From contig JBCCRH010000065.1 of the NCBI GenBank assembly GCA_039208045.1, positions 1-18,539 on the forward strand: a stretch of DNA of 18,539 bases, read 5' to 3'. How positions within the stretch are numbered: position 1 is the first letter of the stretch; each line of letters opens with the position of its first letter. Below, piece by piece: positions 8,062 through 16,213 of the stretch. Under the pieces are notes generated by a model. That model ran no database searches. It had not been told where the DNA came from and saw only the letters and a list, made by a program, of their open reading frames with translations. Made by a program: the position numbers and the translations under genes. Origin of the DNA: JBCCRH01 sp039208045 (lineage in GTDB: Bacteria > Bacteroidota > Bacteroidia > Chitinophagales > Saprospiraceae).

Positions 8062-11000
8062 ATGTACAAAGTAGTTCTACCCCTATTTTTCCTACTTATT
8101 TTCTGTAGTCAAAGTTTTGGACAAAAGTTAGAGGAATTTTCAGAAGACCCTACCATTTTCTTAAGTGAGTTAGAAACCTTTATGACTTCTAGCAAGCGGA
8201 AGCAGATCGTAGAAGTTTGGGAAGATTTTGAGCAGGTAGCTAATGGAGGTATGTTCACCTCTGAAGAAATGCTCAAAATTAATGCCATTTGCAATAAAAT
8301 GCTGAAACTGCGCATGACTCCGTCTCCTTTTTTTACCCACTATTTGACGGCAGTCAGTCTAGTGAAAAAGGCAGAGAATGGAGATTTACGCTTTATCGAA
8401 TGGCACGAGGTACTCACCCAACTTTTGGAGAGCAACGAGAATAAGAAAAAGCGCTACTTCGATGATTTTACTGAATTCTCTATCGATTTTTTTGAGAGCA
8501 GTGCCTTGCGCTCCTCCACTAGTACCTCTTGGTATGCCCTCACCACCAAATATCAGTGGAAATTTGAAGAAGGCAAGCCCACTCTTGCTTTCGAAGACTT
8601 CGATCTGATGGCTTCTCGGCGCACTGACTCCATTTTTATCTACCAAACCAGCGGAAAGTTTTATCCCATTCAGCGCCTGTGGAAAGGGGAGGGGGGACGA
8701 GTGACCTGGGAACGCTTTGGACTAGACCCTAGTGTATATGCAGAGTTAGGTCCTTACAGTTTTGAAGTGAACAAAAGTTTGTATGAGGTAGAGAATGTAA
8801 AGATGCACTACCCCTTATTTTTTGGAAATAAGCCAGTGGAGGGAAGTTTTAGAGATAAGCTATCCGCCGGTGGGGATGCGACAGGAAACTCCTACCCTCG
8901 GTTTGAGTCAAATGAAGCAGTCATAGAGCTCCAAAACTTGGGGGAAGGAATTAGCTATAAGGGAGGATTCCGACTGCAAGGAACCACAATCTACGGATAT
9001 GGAAATAAGGATAATAAAGCTCAGATCAAGATTACAGACGATGCCGACCAATTGGTACTGAAAGGTACCGCAGAGTTATTTACTATTAAACAAGAGGAAC
9101 GCATTGTGGGGGAGCGGGTAGAGACGACTTTTTACTACGATCAAGATTCCCTTTTTCATCCCTCGGTAAATGTACGTTTTGAAATTCCCGATCAGGAAGT
9201 AACGCTGACGCGTGGCAATCGGGGGAGTGATCGAAATCCGTTCTACAGTTCATTGCACAAGGTGAATATTAGTGTAGATCGTGTGAAAGCTTATCTGGCA
9301 AAAGACTCTGTGGTGATTGGTTCTAAAGGTTTTAGCATCCAAAAGAAAGCAGATGTAGCCTTCGAATCGCTGAAATTTTTTGAAAAGAATGAATACCAGC
9401 GCTTCCAAAATATTGGTACCATCAATCCGATTGCCGTGATGAAAGCTGCGGTGTATAAAGAAGACACCACTTTCCTCCAAGCCAGCGTACTGGCCCAGTA
9501 TATCAACTCTAAGTTTAGCGTAGCAAATATTCAATCTTTGCTTTATGATCTGGTATCCAAGGGATTTATCAATTATGATGAAGACAAGCAAATTGTAGAG
9601 GTAAAAGACAAGGTTTTTCACTATGTCGATGCGGATCAAGAAAAAGTGGATTTTGATTTTTTAAGTATCAACTCGAAGACGAAAACGGCTAATGCTTACT
9701 TGGATTTGGACTCGAAGCAAATACGTATTGAAGGGGTACAGTCTTTAGAATTTAGTCGGCCACAGCGCGTGGCGCTGCGCCCATCAGGGGGGCAGGTGAT
9801 CCTCAAAGAGAATCGAAATCTTGACTTTGATGGCAATCTATTTGCCGGTTTTAGCACCTTGCAAGGGAAAGATTTTCATTTTGACTATGATAAATTTCAA
9901 GTTGATTTAGACTCCGTCCGTTATTTCGACTTTTTTGTGCCTACTGGTGAATTGGATGAAAAGCAACAGCCTGTCGCCAAATCCATCGCTTCTCGGATTG
10001 AACATCTGCAAGGGGTGCTTTTGATTGATGCCCCATCCAACAAATCTGGGAAAGACGATATTGAAATCTTTCCTTCTCTTCAGAGTAAAGAATATTCTTA
10101 CATCTATTATGATCAAGATAATATCCAAAGTGGGGTTTACGCGAGAGATTCCTTCTTCTTTAGACTCAATCCCTTCAGTTTTAACCGTATCGATAATTAC
10201 ACAGCGGACGATCTAGAATTCAAGGGTGAGATGTTCACTTTTGATATTTTTCCCTCTTTTGAGGAAACCGTGCGTTTGCAAGAAGACGAGTCGCTGGGCT
10301 ACATCTCCCAAACGCCTGCTGAAGGATTTCCCACCTACATCGCTGAAGGAGAAGAAAAAGGGCGTTACAAAGGCGAGCTAGCGCTCAATCATAAAGGACT
10401 AAGAGCAGGTGGTGTAGTTGATTATCTGGGGGCCACCCTCAATTCGGAGGATTTTATTTTCAAGCCCAAGCAGATGATTGGTACGGCCGAGGTATTTGAT
10501 TTGAAAGAAGATCGCGAATCTGAAATTGAGGTACCTAAAGCCTATGGGGAGAATGCCAGTATTGACTGGCGGCCTTATCAGGATAGTATGTACGTGCGCA
10601 ATGCGGAAGAAGTGCCCTTTAAGCTATTTCAAGAAGACAACCACACGCTTGCCGGAACGCTCATTCTGACGCCAGGCGGCCTGAAAGGCGATGGCAACTT
10701 TGATTGGGATCGCGCGAAGATGTACTCTGAATTGTTCTCTTTTGGTGCGTTCTCAGCCAGTGCGGACACGACTTCTATCGGAATTAAGGCAGGCGAGCAA
10801 GGCGAAGAATTAGCCCTATATACTAAGAATGTAAATGGTAAAGTAGATTTTGACGAAAAAGCAGCTTCTTTTAAAGCCAATGAAGAATTCTTGGTAACAG
10901 ACTTGCCCTACACGCAGTATGTCACCTCCATGAATGAGTTTGACTGGGATATGGAAGCCAACATGGTAGAATTCCAAGCTTTGGCGGATAAGCTAGGGCA

Positions 11001-12621
11001 GTTTACCTCTGTACACCCCGATCAAGACTCTCTGAGCTTCCAAGGGGAAACAGCCACCTACGACTTGAATACCAATACACTGGCGATTGGTGGCGTGCCT
11101 TTTATTCCAGCTGCGGATGCTTTTATCTATCCAGACAGTGGGTTTGTACAGGTGCAGCAAGGAGGTAAGATTGATCAGTTAGAAAATGCCAGGATTGTAG
11201 CGGATACCTCGAATCAGTACCATGTTATCAATCGAGCAACAGTGCAAGTATATGGTGGGAAGCACTACGAAGCCAGTGGATTCTATGAATATAATGTGGG
11301 GACTAAAGAGCAAGAGTTTGAGCTGCAAAATATTGTAGGAACCAGAGTGGGCAAAGGAGCGATGAGTGAGAAGAAGGCGGTGACACGGGCGCAGGGTGAA
11401 GTGACGGACGAGGATAATTTTTACATTGATGAAAAGACGGAGTTTCAAGGCACCATTAATCTGGAGGCAGAGTCAAAAACGCTGCAACTAGATGGCTTTG
11501 CGCGCTTGGAGAGCGATAAATTACCCCGTCGTTCTTGGTTTTCGGTGAGTAGCCCGGGGGATAAGAAAGACCTGGCTATTCAATATGATACGCCAAAGGA
11601 CATTGAAGGTTTTCCATTGAAAACTGGTATATTTTTGAGTAAGGAAATAGCCAATACCTATCCCGTAGTGATGATGCCGCTCCGCTTCACCAAGGATCGC
11701 CCAATATTTCCTACCAAGGGTATTTTCAAATACAATAAAGAGCGCGACGAATTCATTTTTGGTGATTCGGCGAAGATTGAGACCAACGCACTCCGTGGCA
11801 ACGTAATGACCTTTGATAATAAAACAGGCGATGTCAAAGCAGAGGGGCGCTTCTTTTTAGGCTCTGGCCTAAAGTATATCAATATTGATGCAGCAGGCAC
11901 GGGAAAAGAAAAATTCAATATTGTCTCGCTAGATGCAGATACCAACATGGTCTCCTTAGATGAACCTGTTGGGCCTCCACCAACCAAGCCCATGGAAATT
12001 GAAGTGATGGCGGGTATTCAGTTGATTTGTCCAGCTCCGCTCTTGAAATATATTGAAAACGATTTCAAGTCTATGAGTTTTGATGCCTTACCTATTGCCT
12101 ATTTGACAAATCTTGACTTTTACAGAAAGTCTATCAAAGAGCTTTTCCCTGCTGAAGATAAAGAAATGCAGGAGGCACTTGCTGGCCTGAGTTCAGGTAT
12201 TCTCAATTTACCCAAAAAGCACAATCCCTATACCTTCTTGCTAAGTAAGGTGAAAATGAAGTGGAGCCAAGACTACCAATCCTTCGTTTCTACAGATGAT
12301 CGCATTGGGGTGACAAGCATAGCGGGGGAGCCTCTGAATAGAATTGCAAAAGTATATTTAGAGGTGCGCATGCCTTCTAACAATGACGATCGCCTCTATA
12401 TCTACATCAAATCGCCCAGCGAGCTGTTTTACTTTTTCGGCTTCAGGCAGGGCATTTTGAATGTTACTTCCAATAACCCAAAGTTCATGGAAGAGCTAGA
12501 AGGGATGAAAGAAAAAGACCGAATCATCAAAATGGGCGATGACCAGACCTACGAAATTCAGCCGGTAGAGCCGGGCGATGCTACGCGTTTTGTACGCCGC
12601 GTGCTGGCTGCGAAGAAATAA
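8062..12621 (+). CDS. Large exported protein of unknown function, beta-rich with internal repeats
   Basis: The 1519-residue protein begins with a signal peptide (MYKVVLPLFFLLIFCSQSFG, cleavage near residue 20). C15 is not in a good lipobox, so it is probably not a lipoprotein. I recognise no named domain. Residues about 25-150 look helical. Much of the rest is alternating short strands with many aromatic and acidic residues, reminiscent of extended beta-solenoid or OstA-like envelope proteins. A motif G-x-L-x-L-x5-GL-x-G-x-G-x-x-D-x6-A recurs at 768-816 and 862-910, with a weaker relative near 299. Residues about 485-522 look like a short helix-helix-wing insert. A distinct region at about 1305-1519 ends in a basic tail (RRVLAAKK). 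There is no CHU_C or Por-type secretion tail and no later membrane segment, so a periplasmic or outer-membrane-associated location is inferred. It is the last gene of the folD operon, 18 bp after prmA. Confidence 0.85.
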   Translation: MYKVVLPLFFLLIFCSQSFGQKLEEFSEDPTIFLSELETFMTSSKRKQIVEVWEDFEQVANGGMFTSEEMLKINAICNKMLKLRMTPSPFFTHYLTAVSLVKKAENGDLRFIEWHEVLTQLLESNENKKKRYFDDFTEFSIDFFESSALRSSTSTSWYALTTKYQWKFEEGKPTLAFEDFDLMASRRTDSIFIYQTSGKFYPIQRLWKGEGGRVTWERFGLDPSVYAELGPYSFEVNKSLYEVENVKMHYPLFFGNKPVEGSFRDKLSAGGDATGNSYPRFESNEAVIELQNLGEGISYKGGFRLQGTTIYGYGNKDNKAQIKITDDADQLVLKGTAELFTIKQEERIVGERVETTFYYDQDSLFHPSVNVRFEIPDQEVTLTRGNRGSDRNPFYSSLHKVNISVDRVKAYLAKDSVVIGSKGFSIQKKADVAFESLKFFEKNEYQRFQNIGTINPIAVMKAAVYKEDTTFLQASVLAQYINSKFSVANIQSLLYDLVSKGFINYDEDKQIVEVKDKVFHYVDADQEKVDFDFLSINSKTKTANAYLDLDSKQIRIEGVQSLEFSRPQRVALRPSGGQVILKENRNLDFDGNLFAGFSTLQGKDFHFDYDKFQVDLDSVRYFDFFVPTGELDEKQQPVAKSIASRIEHLQGVLLIDAPSNKSGKDDIEIFPSLQSKEYSYIYYDQDNIQSGVYARDSFFFRLNPFSFNRIDNYTADDLEFKGEMFTFDIFPSFEETVRLQEDESLGYISQTPAEGFPTYIAEGEEKGRYKGELALNHKGLRAGGVVDYLGATLNSEDFIFKPKQMIGTAEVFDLKEDRESEIEVPKAYGENASIDWRPYQDSMYVRNAEEVPFKLFQEDNHTLAGTLILTPGGLKGDGNFDWDRAKMYSELFSFGAFSASADTTSIGIKAGEQGEELALYTKNVNGKVDFDEKAASFKANEEFLVTDLPYTQYVTSMNEFDWDMEANMVEFQALADKLGQFTSVHPDQDSLSFQGETATYDLNTNTLAIGGVPFIPAADAFIYPDSGFVQVQQGGKIDQLENARIVADTSNQYHVINRATVQVYGGKHYEASGFYEYNVGTKEQEFELQNIVGTRVGKGAMSEKKAVTRAQGEVTDEDNFYIDEKTEFQGTINLEAESKTLQLDGFARLESDKLPRRSWFSVSSPGDKKDLAIQYDTPKDIEGFPLKTGIFLSKEIANTYPVVMMPLRFTKDRPIFPTKGIFKYNKERDEFIFGDSAKIETNALRGNVMTFDNKTGDVKAEGRFFLGSGLKYINIDAAGTGKEKFNIVSLDADTNMVSLDEPVGPPPTKPMEIEVMAGIQLICPAPLLKYIENDFKSMSFDALPIAYLTNLDFYRKSIKELFPAEDKEMQEALAGLSSGILNLPKKHNPYTFLLSKVKMKWSQDYQSFVSTDDRIGVTSIAGEPLNRIAKVYLEVRMPSNNDDRLYIYIKSPSELFYFFGFRQGILNVTSNNPKFMEELEGMKEKDRIIKMGDDQTYEIQPVEPGDATRFVRRVLAAKK

Positions 12622-12629
12622 ATAAATAA

Positions 12630-12662
12630 AAAGGCTGCCTTTCTGGCGAAAGTGCAGCCTTT
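12630..12662. terminator. Strong hairpin terminator after the folD operon
   Basis: The arms AAAGGCTGC (12630-12638) and GCAGCCTTT (12654-12662) pair perfectly. An inner stem CTTTC (12639-12643) / GAAAG (12648-12652) stacks on them with one bulged T, and TGGC forms the loop. The result is about 14 bp of stem starting 9 nt after the stop codon at 12619-12621. The 5' flank is A-rich and the 3' flank begins TTTC, so it may work in both directions, with the better U-tract on the minus strand. Confidence 0.8.
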
Positions 12663-12881
12663 CAAAATTGATGTGTAGTTTTCCCATGAGGACAATGCCC
12701 CACGTGAAAAGTGAGAAATATCTACAAAAGGGTAGATAGATTGTTAACCAGTCAAGCTGGATTAAAGATGATGTTTGTTTTATGACAAGGAGAAAGGGTA
12801 GAAGTTGCTATCTTCCTTATACGAGCATCGTGCATCAAGGTTTCATCTTTCTAGTATTTTAGATTATCTTTTCGCAAAAAC
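12663..12881. other. Intergenic region upstream of the amylase gene
   Basis: This 219-bp stretch follows the terminator and should hold the amylase promoter. The nearest -7-like sequence is TATCTTTT (12865-12872), one mismatch from TAnnTTTG, but no TTG lies at a suitable distance. GATGTTTG at 12770-12777 is another one-mismatch candidate. A small inverted repeat, TATCTAC/GTAGATA, at 12719-12738 has a 6-nt loop. No gene, riboswitch or clear operator is recognised. Confidence 0.45.
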
Positions 12882-14807
12882 ATGCGATTTACCCTTCTGT
12901 TGTGGTGTTTGGTGCTTTCGCAAAATGCCATAGCCCAAGAAAATGCAGACCCCCGCTTTCAGCGCTTCCCTCCTGGTACAACCAAATCAACTTACCAATA
13001 CCGACAAGCCACAGGAAAAACCGTGCAGCAATCCCGAGTGGAACCCCCTTTCTGGTGGGTGGGGATGGAAAATCCGAATGTACAGCTGCTGGTTTATGAT
13101 CAAGATATCAGAGACTATGAGGTGAGTATCAACTATCCAGGGGCTCGCTTGCTCAATACGAATCGAGTGGAAAATCCGAACTATTTGTTTTTAGATATCG
13201 AGCTGGACTCCACCGTAGTCCCTGGGACAATGGCGATCAATTTGACCAAAGGCAATGAAATGCTTTCTTACCCCTACCAACTTTATCAAAAGCCCACAGC
13301 GGAAGACTTTATGCTTGGGGTAGATGCTAGCGACCTGCTCTATTTGATTATGCCGGATCGTTTTGCTAATGGAGATACTCAAAACGATCAGGTAGAAGGG
13401 ATGCTTCAAGCAGCGGTGGATCGGAAGAAAGTACTTTACCGGCATGGTGGCGACCTGATGGGCATTATGCAACATTTAGATTACCTCGAATCGCTAGGCG
13501 TAACTACCATCACACTTAATCCTATTCAAGAAAACGACCAGCCCTACGATTCCTACCACGGCTACGCCATGACGGATCACTATCAAATAGATCGGCGTTT
13601 GGGCACCAATACACAGTATCGGCAGTTGGTGCGCCTGTGCCATGCACGAGGGATGAAGGTGGTGATGGATATTATCCACAATCACTGCGGCGATCAACAC
13701 TGGTTCATCGATGACTTACCGATGCGTGATTGGATTCACCAAGGCGATTCCTTACAGCGGGTAGTGTATCGAGCGCCAGTACACATGGACCCCTATGCTT
13801 CGAAAGCTGATCAACAGCAAGTTACCAATGGCTGGTTTGATGATCATATGCCCGATCTGAATCAACAGAATCCATTGGTTGCCAATTATCTGATTCAAAA
13901 TCACCTGTGGTGGGCTTTGTACAGTGGGCATGATGGTTATCGAATCGATACCTATGTATATTGCGATCAAGCATTCTTAGCAGAGTGGGGGCGAAGGATG
14001 CAAGAAGAGCTCCCCAAGCTGTGCATCTTTGGAGAAACCTGGGTGCATGGCGTAGCGGTGCAGTCGCAGTTCACCCAGAATAACAATCTGAGGGACGGCT
14101 ACAATTCTCATCTTCCTGGCGTAACGGACTATCAACTGCACTACGGCATGATGGAAACCCTAGCTGGGACAAAAGGCTGGACGGACGGCCCCTATCGTTT
14201 GTATTACGCTTTAGCGAAAGACTTCCTCTACGAAGACCCTTACCGCAACGTCATCTTCTTAGATAACCACGACCTGAATCGCATTTACTCTGCACTCGAT
14301 CAGAATATAGAAAAGCTAAAAACAGGCATGATCCTGCTCTTGACCCTACGGGGTATTCCTATGCTGTATTATGGTACCGAAATTTTGATGCAAAACGATG
14401 GTGGCACCTTTGGCGAAGCCGGACGCTTGGATTTTCCGGGTGGCTGGCCAGGGGATAAGCCCAACAAGTTCAAGCCCGAAGGGCGCACGGTGGAGGAGCA
14501 AGCCTTTTTCTCTTTCCTGCAAGGTTTAGCTGCTTATCGCAAAAATACCAGGGCTCTCCAAACGGGGAAGCTAATGCAATTCATTCCTGAAGATGGTGTA
14601 TATGTCTACTTTCGCTATGATGCGGAAAAGACGGTGATGGTGCTCATCAATTCCACGGATGAAGTGCGAGCGTTAGATACCCAGCGCTTTTCGGAGCGTA
14701 TTGGGGGTGCTGCTTCCGCAAAATCGGTGCTTGATGGGGCGGTGGTGGAGTTGGGGCAGCAGATCGTATTGGGGGCGCATGAGGGGCTGGTGTTGGAGTT
14801 GGAATAA
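12882..14807 (+). CDS. Exported GH13 alpha-amylase / neopullulanase-cyclomaltodextrinase-like enzyme
   Basis: The enzyme should cleave alpha-1,4-glucosidic bonds in starch-type glucans, outside the cytoplasm. Residues 1-19 are a signal peptide (MRFTLLLWCLVLSQNAIAQ). A beta-sandwich N-domain of the cyclomaltodextrinase type covers about 52-137. The GH13 barrel runs from about 150 to 545 with region I MDIIHNH (262-268), DGYRIDTY (351-358; nucleophile D356), FGETW (383-387; acid/base E385) and FLDNHD (459-464; D464). A C-terminal beta domain covers about 555-641. All three catalytic carboxylates are present and 641 residues is a normal length. The layout resembles SusA-type neopullulanases, but no susC/susD partners are nearby. 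It is a single gene between a terminator and a convergent operon. Exact specificity (amylase, neopullulanase or cyclomaltodextrinase) cannot be decided from sequence. Confidence 0.92.
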   Translation: MRFTLLLWCLVLSQNAIAQENADPRFQRFPPGTTKSTYQYRQATGKTVQQSRVEPPFWWVGMENPNVQLLVYDQDIRDYEVSINYPGARLLNTNRVENPNYLFLDIELDSTVVPGTMAINLTKGNEMLSYPYQLYQKPTAEDFMLGVDASDLLYLIMPDRFANGDTQNDQVEGMLQAAVDRKKVLYRHGGDLMGIMQHLDYLESLGVTTITLNPIQENDQPYDSYHGYAMTDHYQIDRRLGTNTQYRQLVRLCHARGMKVVMDIIHNHCGDQHWFIDDLPMRDWIHQGDSLQRVVYRAPVHMDPYASKADQQQVTNGWFDDHMPDLNQQNPLVANYLIQNHLWWALYSGHDGYRIDTYVYCDQAFLAEWGRRMQEELPKLCIFGETWVHGVAVQSQFTQNNNLRDGYNSHLPGVTDYQLHYGMMETLAGTKGWTDGPYRLYYALAKDFLYEDPYRNVIFLDNHDLNRIYSALDQNIEKLKTGMILLLTLRGIPMLYYGTEILMQNDGGTFGEAGRLDFPGGWPGDKPNKFKPEGRTVEEQAFFSFLQGLAAYRKNTRALQTGKLMQFIPEDGVYVYFRYDAEKTVMVLINSTDEVRALDTQRFSERIGGAASAKSVLDGAVVELGQQIVLGAHEGLVLELE

Positions 14808-14825
14808 AAAACTGGCACGTGCTTA

Positions 14826-14842
14826 GCGGATTTGCAATCCGC
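14826..14842. repeat. Short perfect palindrome, REP-like
   Basis: GCGGATT (14826-14832) and AATCCGC (14836-14842) form a 7-bp stem around TGC, 18 bp after the amylase stop codon. A GCGGATT...AATCCGC core recurs, from my recollection, as an interspersed palindrome in several Bacteroidota genomes, sometimes with REP-associated transposases. That family link is not shown by this window. Together with the larger palindrome 6 bp downstream it fills the convergent junction. Confidence 0.55.
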
Positions 14843-14848
14843 GATGGA

Positions 14849-14896
14849 TAACACCTCCGAGTCCTTAAGGACTCCGAGGTGTTAAGGGCTCCGAGG
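14849..14896. repeat. Long near-perfect palindrome plus direct repeat at the convergent gene junction
   Basis: The arms TAACACCTCCGAGTCCTT (14849-14866) and AAGGACTCCGAGGTGTTA (14867-14884) pair over 18 positions with a single C-C mismatch (14858/14875) and no spacer. A 13-bp unit, AAGGACTCCGAGG (14867-14879), is repeated with one change as AAGGGCTCCGAGG (14884-14896), a 17-bp period. The stop codon of the minus-strand Nudix gene (14867-14865) lies at the centre of the dyad, so the last residues of that protein (SEPLTPRSP) come from the repeat. It could be a REP/BIME-like element, a bidirectional terminator or RNA-stabilising structure; there is no T-tract. Confidence 0.75.
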
Positions 14897-15434
14897 CATC
14901 TAGCATCGCCTTCACCTTTAGCAAAGCCAGCATCGCCAAGGCATCCCGCATACGCCCATCCAACGCCATCTGGATGGCTTCTTCCAGCGGCAACTTTTTG
15001 ACCCGCAAATCCTCCGTTTCTTCCGGCTGTGCTTCGCCAAAGCTCAGTTGGGTAGCTACAAAAACATAGGCCCGCTCATCAGTCACCGAATTCGACATAT
15101 CGGCTTCCAGTATGGGTGTCCATTGCTGGGCAGTAATCCCCGTTTCTTCTAGCAGTTCTCGTTTGGCAGCAGCCAAAACATCTTCTCCTAAGGGGCAGCC
15201 TCCCTCTGGGATTTCCCAGCTATACTGCTCCAAGGTGTAGCGATACTGGCCGACGAGCCACGTATTGCCCGCTTCATCAATAGGGATGATGCCCACGGCA
15301 TAATTTTGAAATTGTACGACGCCGTAGATACCAGGGTTGCCAGCCGGATTCAGCACCTCGCGGTGGCTAACACTGATCCAAGGGTTAGAGTAGACTTGCT
15401 TTTGAGAAAGGGTTTTCCAGGGATTGTGCTCCAT
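14865..15434 (-). CDS. Nudix hydrolase, ADP-ribose pyrophosphatase type
   Basis: The 189-residue protein has a complete Nudix box: G78, E84, R92, E93, E96, E97 and G99 match GX5EX7REUXEEXGU, within KRELLEETGI. It is preceded by GQYRYTLEQYSWEIPEGG (62-79), typical of ADP-ribose/nucleoside diphosphate sugar pyrophosphatases. The likely reaction is ADP-ribose to AMP plus ribose 5-phosphate, with Mg; related substrates are possible. I chose ATG at 15434 (MEHNPWKTLS). A longer in-frame start at 15620 would overlap the upstream gene by 178 bp and adds nothing Nudix-like. With this start the gap to the upstream gene is 8 bp. The C-terminal SEPLTPRSP comes from a palindromic repeat and is probably not functional. 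It is the last gene of the minus-strand operon. Confidence 0.9.
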   Translation of the reverse strand: MEHNPWKTLSQKQVYSNPWISVSHREVLNPAGNPGIYGVVQFQNYAVGIIPIDEAGNTWLVGQYRYTLEQYSWEIPEGGCPLGEDVLAAAKRELLEETGITAQQWTPILEADMSNSVTDERAYVFVATQLSFGEAQPEETEDLRVKKLPLEEAIQMALDGRMRDALAMLALLKVKAMLDASEPLTPRSP

Positions 15435-15442
15435 TTTTACGA

Positions 15443-16213
15443 TCAAAGATAGCCCTTCAGGGAGTACATCCAATAGCCCACCCACTCTTTGATGAGCAGT
15501 TCCCAGCGATTGAAACCATTGCGGTAAGGGAATAGTAAGGAGTCGGGCACCCAGCGCGTCTTTTCCGAAAGATAATCGACGCCGTAGGGGGTGAAGGTAA
15601 TACCTGTTTTGCGAAAGCAAGCTGCAGCACGAGGTAGGTGCCAGGCAGAGGTAAGCAATAGAGCTCGCTTGGCACCCGATTGTTCTTGAAGGAGCTCAGC
15701 GCTAAATACTGCATTTTCATAGGTATTGCGCGATTCGGCTTCTACCAGAATAAGGCTGTCAGGCACGCCAATGCGGAGGAGATACTGGTACATTTCATTT
15801 GCTTCTTTGGGCCGGTTCTCAATAGGGTGGCCACTACCACCGGTGAGTAAGAATTTTTTGATTTTTCTAGTACGGTATAGCTCGTAAGCATTAAAGAAGC
15901 GGTTGCCACGATTATTAAAGTTATGGCGATCGTGGGAGGGGAGAATCAAAGAATTGGAATAGCCACCTAGCACAATACCAATGTCATAGGGTTCTTCAAT
16001 CTGATCGGCCGTGATGGTTTCGGGTTCCCACCAATTGATGACTTGGTTGAGGATAAAGTGATTGGAAAAGAAGAAGAAAAAAATGGTGGACAGTTGCAAG
16101 CTGCGCCGCCGCCACTTCGCCTTTGGGGAAAAGAGGGCTAAGAGTAAAAACAGGCCCACCCAATTGAGTGGTTTGAGAAAGACAACCAAAATTTTGGAGA
16201 GCAAAAAGAACAT
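15443..16213 (-). CDS. DUF218/YdcF-like membrane-anchored protein (ElyC/SanA family)
   Basis: The 256-residue protein has two hydrophobic N-terminal segments (about 5-29 and 39-56), then a DUF218 domain (about 78-240) probably facing the periplasm. Family motifs visible are IGIVLGGYSN (78-87), FLLTGGSG (121-128), EAESRNTYENA (158-168) and LLLTSAWHLPRA (185-196). E. coli relatives ElyC and SanA affect envelope or peptidoglycan integrity, but the biochemical activity is poorly defined. Its ATG overlaps the Sir2 stop codon by one base (TAATG, 16215-16211), so the two are probably translationally coupled. The Nudix gene follows after 8 bp. Confidence 0.88.
   Translation of the reverse strand: MFFLLSKILVVFLKPLNWVGLFLLLALFSPKAKWRRRSLQLSTIFFFFFSNHFILNQVINWWEPETITADQIEEPYDIGIVLGGYSNSLILPSHDRHNFNNRGNRFFNAYELYRTRKIKKFLLTGGSGHPIENRPKEANEMYQYLLRIGVPDSLILVEAESRNTYENAVFSAELLQEQSGAKRALLLTSAWHLPRAAACFRKTGITFTPYGVDYLSEKTRWVPDSLLFPYRNGFNRWELLIKEWVGYWMYSLKGYL

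Noticed and set aside
9250..9639. Minus-strand 129-codon frame inside the large unknown gene
   Set aside because: It is antisense to a well-supported 1519-codon frame and shows no family features.
12882..14807. Starch utilisation locus
   Set aside because: No susC/susD-type transporter, regulator or second glycosidase is present in the window; the amylase stands alone.
15435..15620. Longer N-terminus for the Nudix protein starting at 15620
   Set aside because: It would overlap the DUF218 gene by 178 bp in another frame, and the extra residues are arginine-rich shadow sequence. ATG at 15434 gives an 8-bp gap and a normal Nudix length.
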